Assembly (NCBI GenBank): GCA_035630195.1
Contig: DASQLD010000344.1
Coordinates: 1 to 10,641 of the forward strand
DNA length: 10,641 nt
Origin: DASQDN01 sp035630195
GTDB lineage: Bacteria; Acidobacteriota; Terriglobia; Bryobacterales; Bryobacteraceae
Direction of reading: 5' to 3'
Shown: piece by piece, positions 1 to 7,530 of the stretch
Position numbering within the stretch: position 1 is the first letter of the stretch
How the letters are laid out: each line of letters starts with the position of its first letter
Translations under genes and position numbers: made by a program
Notes under the pieces: generated by a model
Database searches by the model: none
What the model was told of the DNA's origin: nothing
The model's input: the letters and a program-made list of their open reading frames with translations, nothing else

Positions 1-2
1 GC

Positions 3-1487
<1,485 letters not shown>

Positions 1488-1492
1488 GAGAC

Positions 1493-2353
1493 GTGGCTTC
1501 TCCTCAAAAGGCAAGGGAATTCGGCCCGTTACAGCGGGATGTTTCCATCATCGGACAAGGGACCTGGAACATCGATGAAAATCCTCAACGCTCAGACGCG
1601 ATCGCGGCCTTGCGACGCGGTCTCGATCTTGGGATGACGCATATCGATACCGCCGAATACTATGGATGGGGCGCTGCGGAGAAGATGATTGCGCAGGCGA
1701 TTGAAGGCAGGCGCGAAGAAGTCTTTCTCGTCTCAAAGGTTGTTCCCCAGAATGCGTCGAAGAAAGGTACGATCGCGGCCTGCGAGCGCTCGCTCCAAAG
1801 CCTGCGTACCGGCTATCTCGACTGCTACCTGCTGCATTGGCGCGGGCAATACCCATTGGAAGAGACATTCTCGGCCTTCGAGGAACTCCGTCAAGAGGGC
1901 AAGATTCTCTCCTGGGGCGTCAGCAACTTCGACGAGAAGGATCTCGACGAAGCGCTATCGATCGCCGGCGAAGGTAAGATTGCCTGCAACCAAGTGCTCT
2001 ATCATCTGCGCGAGCGTGCGATCGAGCACGCCGTGTTGCCCTGGTGCGCCGAGCATGGAGTGGCCTTAGTGGCTTACAGTCCGTTCGGCCATGATCAGTT
2101 TCCCGATCCCACCACGCCGCAGGGCCGGGCGCTGCAGTCGGTTGCGAACGCTCACTACGCAACTCCTCGACAGATCGCGCTACGATTTCTTGCACGGGAA
2201 CCGAATGTGTTTCCGATACCGAAAGCCTCACGGGTCCCTCATGTCGAGGAAAACGGCAAAGCCCTCGAAATTGAGTTAACGAAATCGGATCTCGAGCTCA
2301 TCGATACAGTCTTCCCACGCGGTCGCAAACCCCGCTCTTTGCCCATGATCTAG
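1493..2353 (+). CDS. Aldo/keto reductase family oxidoreductase
   Basis: Probably a cytosolic NADPH-dependent reductase of carbonyl compounds; substrate unknown. The 286-residue protein has the aldo/keto reductase (beta/alpha)8 layout. The expected catalytic tetrad is visible: Asp52 and Tyr57 in HIDTAEYYGWG, Lys82 in LVSKV, and His115 in YLLHW. WGVSNF at 141-146, NQVLYHL at 167-172 and the cofactor-phosphate region PIPKAS at 241-246 also fit. The start is GTG, 5 bases after the permease stop. GGAG lies only 2 bases before it, which is tight, but no better in-frame start exists before the conserved core. Close spacing suggests co-transcription with the permease, although a functional link is not obvious. 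Length is normal to slightly short for the family, and no lesion is seen. Confidence 0.93.
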   Translation: MASPQKAREFGPLQRDVSIIGQGTWNIDENPQRSDAIAALRRGLDLGMTHIDTAEYYGWGAAEKMIAQAIEGRREEVFLVSKVVPQNASKKGTIAACERSLQSLRTGYLDCYLLHWRGQYPLEETFSAFEELRQEGKILSWGVSNFDEKDLDEALSIAGEGKIACNQVLYHLRERAIEHAVLPWCAEHGVALVAYSPFGHDQFPDPTTPQGRALQSVANAHYATPRQIALRFLAREPNVFPIPKASRVPHVEENGKALEIELTKSDLELIDTVFPRGRKPRSLPMI

Positions 2354-2385
2354 ACCCAGACGTATCGACATAAGATAGTTACTCG

Positions 2386-2927
2386 ATGTCTCTCAGCGCT
2401 GGAATGAAACTGGGCCCTTACCAAAGTACGATGTAGGCAACGACTATTTCGGAAGCGAGCTTGTGGATGGCGAGTCTTTGCGGGGACACGGTCTACCACT
2501 TCGCTAGAGCATAGACATTGCGGTACAGATTGCGGACGGATTAGCCGCCGCTCATGCTGCCGGCATCACGCATCGCGACTTGAAGCCGGACAACTTTCTG
2601 CTTACTGGCGACGGACGAGCTAACTTCTAGACTTTGGCTTGGCGAAGATTGATCCGGGCTTCGGCCGGGAAACGACCGCGACGTTAACCGATCCTGGAAT
2701 GATCGTGGGGACAGTCCGGTATATGTGCCGGGAACAGACGGATCGGATGGGTTGTCATTTTCGCATCCTCGCGACGTTATTCATCTTCCGGTGCGGCTCG
2801 GCGTGCCTTATTTCGATTACGACGTGACTGCGGACGGTCAGCGGCTTCCGTCCTGGCTCCGGCCGCAGGAAGCGTTCCAGAACCGTTAAATGTACTCATT
2901 AACTGGCATTTGGCGTTACTGCCTTGA
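2386..2927 (+). pseudogene. Collapsed Pkn-type Ser/Thr protein kinase with TolB/WD40-like C-terminus
   Basis: Remnant of a signalling kinase seen by joining frames. An ATG at 2386 opens MSLSAGMKLGPYQ, the usual start of Acidobacteriota Pkn kinases, then meets a stop at 2434. The rest of the N-lobe, including the P-loop and the catalytic lysine, is missing. At 2448 another frame resumes with FGSELVDGESLRG, has a TAG at 2505, then reads IADGLAAAHAAGITHRDLKP with the catalytic-loop HRD, and meets a TAG at about 2628. A shift at about 2628-2630 continues with DFGLAK and GTVRYMCREQ, where the normal motif is GTxxYMSPEQ. At about 2750 the frame jumps to a typical C-terminal sensor-domain tail (SFSHPRDVIHLPV, YFDYDVTADGQR). 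A last one-base shift near 2845 gives VLAPAAGSVPEPLNVLINW, ending at TGA 2925-2927. An intact relative would be roughly 800-900 residues. Not functional. Confidence 0.85.
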
Positions 2928-3094
2928 TCGCATATTGGGCGCCGGAGAAGTGACGCCGGCCTGCACCACAGTCGAACGAATAGACTCGGGTAGCGAAGGC
3001 GATAATCTAGAGCGTGCTTTTTCTTCGCCAAGAGTTTCTTGGAGATATTCGTGTCGGGAGCGTCACGATTAGTCCGCCTGCATAGACAACTCTT

Positions 3095-3481
3095 ATGACC
3101 TTCCCCGCAGCTGTTCCGGAGATCCCCGCGGCCGACATCGACAAAGCCGCGGCCTACTACGTCAATAAGCTAGGCTTCACCCTGAATTGGGGAGACGACC
3201 AAGGCGGCATTGCAGGCGTCTCAAGGGAAAATTGCAGACTATTTATCACCAATCGATCCTTCCGAGAATCGCACGGCAATATTGCAATTATGGTTTTCTG
3301 GCTTAATCTCAACAGCAAGTCTGAAGTGGACGAACTCTTCGCGGAGTGGAAGGCAGCGGAAGCGAAGATCGTTTCCGAGCCCGAGGACAAACCTTGGATG
3401 CTGCGCGAGTTTACGGCTGCTGATCTCGATGGCAACCTGATACGAGTCTTCTATGATTTCCACGCAGACTTTGAAGCTTGA
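3095..3481 (+). CDS. VOC-family (glyoxalase/bleomycin-resistance-like) protein
   Basis: Small cytosolic protein of 128 residues with one vicinal-oxygen-chelate fold unit: an opening strand-helix PEIPAADIDKAAAYYVNKLGF (about 8-28) and a closing AADLDGNLIRVFYDF (108-122). This resembles the dimeric bleomycin-resistance-type binders and small glyoxalase-like proteins, which bind or detoxify small molecules. The metal-ligand set of true glyoxalases is not clearly present, so catalytic activity is uncertain. The ATG at 3095 has no obvious Shine-Dalgarno sequence. It follows the kinase ruin by 167 bases with no visible gene, and is convergent with a second, different VOC gene at 3622. No lesion seen. 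Confidence 0.85.
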   Translation: MTFPAAVPEIPAADIDKAAAYYVNKLGFTLNWGDDQGGIAGVSRENCRLFITNRSFRESHGNIAIMVFWLNLNSKSEVDELFAEWKAAEAKIVSEPEDKPWMLREFTAADLDGNLIRVFYDFHADFEA

Positions 3482-3490
3482 GGCTTCAAA
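3470..3490 (+). terminator. Perfect 8-bp hairpin overlapping the VOC stop codon
   Basis: TTTGAAGC (3470-3477), a 5-base loop, then GCTTCAAA (3483-3490). The TGA stop of the upstream VOC gene (3479-3481) sits in the loop. There is no following T-run on the plus strand, so intrinsic termination would be weak; the arms end in A/T pairs, so it could act in either direction between the convergent genes. Terminator function is an inference; the inverted repeat is seen directly. Confidence 0.4.
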
Positions 3491-3621
3491 TTGCGCCTCA
3501 TGACGCGGGCGCTCAGGCTGATGTGTTCGTCCCTAACGGCATTGTAAACGCGCTCGGAATGACCAGGATGTCGAACCGGATCAAAGTACAATTCTTCTCG
3601 GAAGCGCACTCCTGAGCGCCC

Positions 3622-4008
3622 TCAATCCTTTTGGGCCAGTTGAATCAGGTTCCCGCAAGTGTCCTCGAGAACAGCAGTCGTTACGGGCCCCATCTCAACT
3701 GGAGGCTGCGCAAACACCACACCGGCGGCTTTCAGGCGCTCGTACTCGGCGTGGATATCGTCGACCGCGAACGATGTAAAAGGAATGCCGTCTTCCACCA
3801 ACGCCCTCTTGAACGGACCTACCGCAGGATGGCTATCGGGTTCCAGCAACAGTTCTGTGCCGTCCTGATCATCCGGCGCAACTACCGTCAACCATCTTGC
3901 GGCTCCTAATGGTATGTCGTGCTTTTTGACAAAAGCGAGTTTCGCCGTATAGAAAGCCAATGCATTATCTTGATCATCGACAAAGATGCTACTTACTACA
4001 ATTCTCAT
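3622..4008 (-). CDS. VOC-family protein, second gene of the ArsR-VOC pair
   Basis: A 128-residue VOC-fold protein, counted from the ATG at 4008. An upstream in-frame start at 4041 would add 11 residues inside the ArsR gene, but the ATG at 4008 fits better because it begins directly with the first strand (MRIVVSSIFVDDQDNALAFY). The stop of ArsR and this ATG share a base (TGATG), a typical translational-coupling arrangement. Core features are TELLLEPD, a middle strand-helix DDIHAEYERLKAAGV, and the family-typical end DTCGNLIQLAQ. These small proteins bind or transform small molecules, and ArsR-VOC pairs are common in bacteria. The exact ligand is unknown. No damage is seen. Confidence 0.88.
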   Translation of the reverse strand: MRIVVSSIFVDDQDNALAFYTAKLAFVKKHDIPLGAARWLTVVAPDDQDGTELLLEPDSHPAVGPFKRALVEDGIPFTSFAVDDIHAEYERLKAAGVVFAQPPVEMGPVTTAVLEDTCGNLIQLAQKD

Positions 4009-4295
4009 CAACGTTTTCCTTTCTTGTCCGGTTTCAACCATCGCTCAACGATCGCTCTGAGCGGCTCGATTTGAAGATAGTGAAGCTTGTACTTGCCCTG
4101 TCGGACTGTCGTCACCAGTCCAGCCGATTCCAGTACGTCCAGGTGCTGAGAGATCGCCTGTCGGGTTAGTCCGATGTGATGCTTCATCGCCAAACGTGTA
4201 CACAGCTCAAAAAGCGTCTGGCCGTCTCGGTCAACCAATTCATCAAGAATCGCTCGTCGCGCTTCGGTGGCGATCGCTTCGAAGATATCGCCCAC
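4008..4295 (-). CDS. ArsR-family winged-helix transcriptional regulator
   Basis: A 95-residue DNA-binding protein. It opens IFEAIATEARRAILDEL, continues DRDGQTLFELCTRL, has the recognition region LTRQAISQHLDVLESAGLV at about 43-61 and a wing VRQGKYKLHYL at about 65-74. The metal-site ELCVCD motif of classical arsenic regulators is absent, so a metal signal is unlikely. The gene starts with GTG at 4295, only 5 bases after a TATCAT -10 box, so the transcript would have little or no leader. It overlaps the downstream VOC gene by one base. The likely role is autoregulation of this pair through the inverted repeat upstream. What it senses is not visible. Confidence 0.92.
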   Translation of the reverse strand: MGDIFEAIATEARRAILDELVDRDGQTLFELCTRLAMKHHIGLTRQAISQHLDVLESAGLVTTVRQGKYKLHYLQIEPLRAIVERWLKPDKKGKR

Positions 4296-4300
4296 AATCG

Positions 4301-4330
4301 ATGATAGGCAAGCCGTGACTTGCGTGTCAA
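4301..4330 (-). promoter_or_regulatory. Sigma70-type promoter for arsR-VOC, likely leaderless
   Basis: On the minus strand, TTGACA (4325-4330, consensus) is followed after 18 bases by TATCAT (4301-4306, five of six consensus positions). The GTG start of ArsR begins 5 bases beyond the -10 box, where transcription would be expected to start, so the mRNA is predicted to be leaderless. The acetamidase gene ends only 25 bases upstream of the -35 box, so read-through from it is also possible. Confidence 0.65.
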
Positions 4331-4332
4331 GT
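4318..4332. promoter_or_regulatory. Candidate ArsR operator (inverted repeat over the -35 box)
   Basis: ACTTG (4318-4322), a 5-base spacer, CAAGT (4328-4332). The repeat covers the consensus -35 box of the arsR-VOC promoter. A third half-site, CAAG, lies at 4309-4312 and forms another imperfect dyad with CTTG at 4319-4322, so three half-sites are spaced about one helical turn apart. Binding here would block RNA polymerase, as expected for an autoregulating ArsR. The repeat is seen; operator function is inferred. Confidence 0.45.
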
Positions 4333-4354
4333 GGAACTTTGGATTTAGATTAGA

Positions 4355-5656
4355 TCAGGGTGTTTTGCGGGGCGGCAGTTGCGCAAGGGTTTTCTTCGGC
4401 AGCTTAGCAACCACGCTAACCTGCGTACCCACCAGATCGGCGACGTCGTACTTCAGCGCGAAGCCTAAAACCACGGCCGCTTCGGTCGAGTTCAAACCGT
4501 GCTCAATCTCCAGATAGCGAGCGGCGCGCGTTGTGGCGCGGCGGAGCGCCTCGTCAAGCGAACCGGCGATTCCAATCATCATCCAATACTCGTCATCTTC
4601 AGCGTAGGGAGATCCGGCGGAACGGCCACGGATGATGTTTACGGTGAACTCAATTTCCATTGATGTCTCGAGGGCATCCCCGGTGAGTTCCCCATCGCCT
4701 TGGGCGGCGTGACCATCGCCCACCAATAAGAGGGCGCCCGGGTGATTGACGGGCAGGTACACCGTCGTTCCCTCACGGATTCGGTTATAGTCCATATTGC
4801 CGCCGAAGGCGCCCGAATCGCGAGTACTGATCACCTCTTTGCGTGGCGGCGCCACAGCCACGCACCCGACCATCGGGTCTAGCGGGATACGAAAATTTCG
4901 CAGGGCCTCGGTCGGCTTTTCAAGCGCTGCCGTGCCCGCGTGGGCATCAAGACGCCAGCGGCTGCTGAAGTTCTCGGCCCGTTTGAGATTTGCGGAGTAG
5001 TCTGGCGTGACTGCGTTAGAGACAATGCCGGCGCCGCTTTGCGCCCAATCGCGGTTTAGGCGGACACGATTTAAACGGACGACCAAAGTGTCTCCTGGTA
5101 ATGCGCCCTCGATGAAAAAAGGTCCACTGAGAGGGTTACCGCCCAACGAGCGGCGCGTGCCTTCCCGATCCCTGCCTCCGGCGTCCAGGCTCCAAGTGCG
5201 GACCGTGTCACCTGGCCGGATGCGGAGCACCGGCTTTGTGGCGGCGGAGAAGTAACGCTCAAACTCGGTTGGCGTGAAATCATGAGTGCGTGGTTCGGCC
5301 GGTCCTGTTACCTCACGGTACGCGATCCACGTGTAGGTCAGGCCGTCCGGAGATGTTGCGGCCCCGGAGAGACTGCCGTTCTCGTATTTGCCAGTGAAGC
5401 CCGCTTCTTCGTTGCCGTTGCGCGCGAGCCACTTAAAATTGAGAGTAGAACCCGTTATAGTTCCCCGGATCTCTGAGTCACCTGCCCTGCCAGCTATTTT
5501 TCCGTCGGCCACCTTCATCTGTGCCCGGGTGGCCATCATGCGGTCACCGTGATGTTCGATCTCAAAGATCCAGTTACCTGTCAGGTCATCTGCTGGAGTT
5601 TGCGTCCAGGCCTTCACGCAGACCAATAGAAAGACGGTGAGAGTGAGGCGCATCAA
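4355..5656 (-). CDS. Exported acetamidase/formamidase-family protein with N-terminal beta-rich domain
   Basis: A 433-residue protein. Residues 1 to about 19 form a hydrophobic signal peptide (MMRLTLTVFLLVCVKA), so export to the periplasm is likely. Residues about 24-113 form a beta-rich domain (LTGNWIFEIE and following strands) that is not part of the enzyme. Residues about 125-425 match the FmdA/AmdA family, which hydrolyses formamide or acetamide to ammonia and the acid. Visible family motifs are GPFFIEGALPGDTLVVRL (178-195), PLDPMVGCVAVAP (258-270), GAFGGNMD (282-289) and LLVGDGHAAQGDGE (310-323). The start is one of two adjacent ATGs, and no good Shine-Dalgarno sequence precedes it. ArsR follows 59 bases downstream on the same strand. 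Activity on a specific amide is inferred from family only. Confidence 0.9.
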   Translation of the reverse strand: MMRLTLTVFLLVCVKAWTQTPADDLTGNWIFEIEHHGDRMMATRAQMKVADGKIAGRAGDSEIRGTITGSTLNFKWLARNGNEEAGFTGKYENGSLSGAATSPDGLTYTWIAYREVTGPAEPRTHDFTPTEFERYFSAATKPVLRIRPGDTVRTWSLDAGGRDREGTRRSLGGNPLSGPFFIEGALPGDTLVVRLNRVRLNRDWAQSGAGIVSNAVTPDYSANLKRAENFSSRWRLDAHAGTAALEKPTEALRNFRIPLDPMVGCVAVAPPRKEVISTRDSGAFGGNMDYNRIREGTTVYLPVNHPGALLLVGDGHAAQGDGELTGDALETSMEIEFTVNIIRGRSAGSPYAEDDEYWMMIGIAGSLDEALRRATTRAARYLEIEHGLNSTEAAVVLGFALKYDVADLVGTQVSVVAKLPKKTLAQLPPRKTP

Positions 5657-6290
5657 TAGTCAGTACGAAGCGGCAAGGCAAAAGTTCCGTCGTGTGCAAC
5701 AGAATGCCGGAGCTGTCACGGATATATGGATCGCCGTGAACAGGTACTCGTGTTGGCCTTCCCGCACGATCAGCGCCCGCTTGCCAGTCTTCTTCAACTC
5801 GATAAATACAACCCACCAACCCTGACTCTTTCCTTGATCGACCAGCCTCGCCCGTAATCATCGGTCCATTGTCACGACGCCCGTTCGGAAGGAACGATGA
5901 GGGGTATCGATCCACCTAGATTTTGTTCTCGGGCTCCGACAAGCGGGCCGGATGATTGTTGACTATGCACACGTTGCGACTGAGCGCGAAGAGCGTAGAA
6001 GACTGGGACCGCAATGCGTGCTCAGAAGCGCAGAGGTGTGGACCTGGTGAGTGCTAGAGTAAGGGCCTGAACCTTCTCGGGGTTGCAGCCGAGATCTCTA
6101 TCCTAATGGTATGGCGCATTCGACAAGACTGACCTCGCGCTAGACCCCAGTCGAATGAGAGTGCAATCGAGGCAGTACAGTAGTGGCGCTTCAAACCCGA
6201 AGAAACCGGGAGAGTCACTGTCTTAGTGAGCTACGCAGCAGGACAGAGTTGATAGAATTTCGCGATGTCGGCAACCAACCGCATCGGTAC
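5657..6290. other. Gene-poor stretch, about 630 bases
   Basis: No intact gene was recognised. On the minus strand, roughly 5690-5800, one frame reads VVFIELKKTGKRALIVREGQ, which has protein-like composition but no family I recognise; a stop-free neighbouring frame there is probably chance. On the plus strand near 6154-6252 there is a possible TonB C-terminal remnant, listed separately. No RNA fold, tandem repeat or clear promoter was identified by eye. Confidence 0.5.
6154..6252 (+). pseudogene. Possible remnant of a TonB-type C-terminal domain
   Basis: One plus-strand frame reads NESAIEAVQ, a TAG stop, then WRFKPEETGRVTVLVSYAAG, closed by TGA at 6250-6252. The order AIxAV-Q-WRFKP followed by a short valine-rich strand is the signature of the last ~35 residues of energy-transducing TonB proteins. 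Just upstream another frame gives DLALDP, similar to the GLGLD that normally precedes it, hinting at a frameshift near 6150. The match is short and the stop falls inside the motif, so chance is not excluded. Confidence 0.3.
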
Positions 6291-6584
6291 CTAGGCCGAG
6301 GTTAGTCCCACTAATTTGCCCATCGCCGGCGCTTTGGGGGATTTGCTTGCTTTGGTCGCTTTGCCGCTGCTTTTCGCTTTCTTAATTTTTGGGTCGAGCC
6401 GTGCCGTGGTTATCTGGTTCGTACGAATGAGGTAACCGCCAACCAATCGCATCCTGATCTCGTCGCTGCCAGCGTCTCGCACTCGCTGCTTGTCATCCTC
6501 GGGAGCATTCGAGTGCATGAACTTGTCTATATCGGAAGCTGTAATCGTCGCAACGATTCGGTCGAAATTGGGGATCAGGGCCAT
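6291..6584 (-). CDS. Small basic protein of unknown function with Lys/Ser/Ala-rich tail
   Basis: A 97-residue protein I do not recognise. Residues 1-65 are mixed and look folded (MALIPNFDRIVATITASDID, then DEIRMRLVGGYLIRTNQITT). Residues 66-90 are low-complexity and strongly basic, rich in Lys, Ser, Ala and Pro (PKIKKAKSSGKATKASKSPK), like tails that bind nucleic acid or acidic partners. There are no cysteines, signal peptide or membrane segment. It has its own promoter immediately before the ATG. It lies 53 bases downstream of the DUF2950 gene on the same strand, so it might also be read as the last gene of that operon. A nucleic-acid role is only an inference from charge. Confidence 0.65.
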   Translation of the reverse strand: MALIPNFDRIVATITASDIDKFMHSNAPEDDKQRVRDAGSDEIRMRLVGGYLIRTNQITTARLDPKIKKAKSSGKATKASKSPKAPAMGKLVGLTSA

Positions 6585-6589
6585 TCCTC

Positions 6590-6617
6590 ATTATATCTCG
6601 TATTGAGCAAGCGTGAA
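6590..6617 (-). promoter_or_regulatory. Promoter for the 97-residue protein, likely leaderless
   Basis: On the minus strand TATAAT (6590-6595, perfect -10) is preceded after 16 bases by TTCACG (6612-6617, four of six -35 positions). The ATG begins 5 bases after the -10 box, at the expected transcription start, so the message would have no leader. GAGG just before the ATG overlaps this gap but is too close to serve as a normal ribosome site. Confidence 0.55.
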
Positions 6618-6637
6618 TTGGGTAGCTTCTCGCCGGT

Positions 6638-7528
6638 CTACTCAACCTTTGTCCACGTGTTGTCAGGATTGAAAACATTGATCTCAGGGGCCAGCCGACT
6701 GGTATCCGCGCCAAGGTCCTTTTGATAGATCGTTCCCAGTTGATTTACGACGAAGGTATAGGCTCCTGTGACACCGTACTCAGCGGGCCAAGCTACTAAT
6801 GCAAAACCGGTCAGCATGCGGCCGTCGACCAGATAGCTGCGCGCGCCTCCTGCCGCTTCGCCCCCTTGCGCGGTGAGAACCTTGAGAATATATCCATGAA
6901 GCGGAGTGGGCTTGTCTGAAGAACCTGCCTCGGCTTGGGCGGCGAAGGGTCCAATCGGGCTGGCGTCTTCACCATTAGCGTTACTCCAGTAGAGGCCGTC
7001 CGATTTCCCGGGCGTGCTGTTGATTTTTTGCGCGAATTGCAGGTAACCGTCTCCCATTCGATCCGACGAGAAGTACTCGAGTTGCACGTCGAGATAAACC
7101 TGGCAAATTAGCATAGCCGCTAATTCATTTCTTCCAATTTGCCGATCGCGGATCTCTTCAACACCCGCTTTGCCATCGAATTTCCAGCCGGCGGATGTCT
7201 TAACAAGAGGAGCCGGGAAGGGCCATTCACTCCTGCCCAAATAGGCGACTACGGTGTTTGGATCGTCCCCTTGTTTCTCGAGTTTCAAAGTGCGCGCACC
7301 ATCGAGAAACATCTGTTTGTCGACCGCTTCCCGGGCTTTGTCTCGCTTCGCGTTCAAGGCTTCGAGTTCCGGTCCGAGGATTGTCAGAACCTTACTCGGG
7401 GCGCCCTCTCGGACAGCCGAGATCAGTGCTGCCATCGCCGCATTCGGAGTTGGAAAGACTTGTTGATCCGCGGCGCTCAGAAGGAATGCCGCCAACAGGA
7501 ACAGTGTGGAGACTCTTGCGAACATCAT
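6638..7528 (-). CDS. DUF2950 family exported protein
   Basis: Exported protein of unknown function, 296 residues from the ATG at 7528. I chose this start because GAGGAG lies 6 bases before it. The earlier ATG at 7534, which would overlap the DUF3300 stop as ATGA, touches that same GAGGAG and is poorly spaced; it would add two residues. A signal peptide is clear (MMFARVSTLFLLAAFLLSAA). Family-typical stretches follow: AGWKFDGKAGVEEIRDRQIGRNEL, STPGKSDGLYW, PLHGYILKVLTAQG, GFALVAWPAEYGVTGAYTFV and a YQKDLG end block. It is directly downstream of and coupled to a DUF3300 gene, an arrangement I recall as common for these two families, suggesting joint action in the envelope. Catalytic residues are not known. 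Confidence 0.92.
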   Translation of the reverse strand: MMFARVSTLFLLAAFLLSAADQQVFPTPNAAMAALISAVREGAPSKVLTILGPELEALNAKRDKAREAVDKQMFLDGARTLKLEKQGDDPNTVVAYLGRSEWPFPAPLVKTSAGWKFDGKAGVEEIRDRQIGRNELAAMLICQVYLDVQLEYFSSDRMGDGYLQFAQKINSTPGKSDGLYWSNANGEDASPIGPFAAQAEAGSSDKPTPLHGYILKVLTAQGGEAAGGARSYLVDGRMLTGFALVAWPAEYGVTGAYTFVVNQLGTIYQKDLGADTSRLAPEINVFNPDNTWTKVE

Positions 7529-7530
7529 TG

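Noticed and set aside
2354..3094. Possible mobile element explaining the decayed kinase
   Set aside because: No transposase motif, terminal inverted repeats or target duplications could be seen; the content is explained by kinase remnants.
5586..5915. 109-codon minus-strand frame upstream of the acetamidase
   Set aside because: Overlaps the acetamidase signal peptide in another frame, lacks a ribosome site and matches nothing I know.
3902..6114. A 13-base word (TCCTAATGGTATG) found both near 3905 and near 6104
   Set aside because: About one such coincidence is expected by chance in 10 kb; no flanking similarity to suggest an attachment site.
6269..6452. Imperfect repeat around GCAACCAACCGCATC, once inside the 97-residue gene and once just after it
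   Set aside because: Similarity is about 15 bases with mismatches and does not extend; probably chance or a trivial local duplication.
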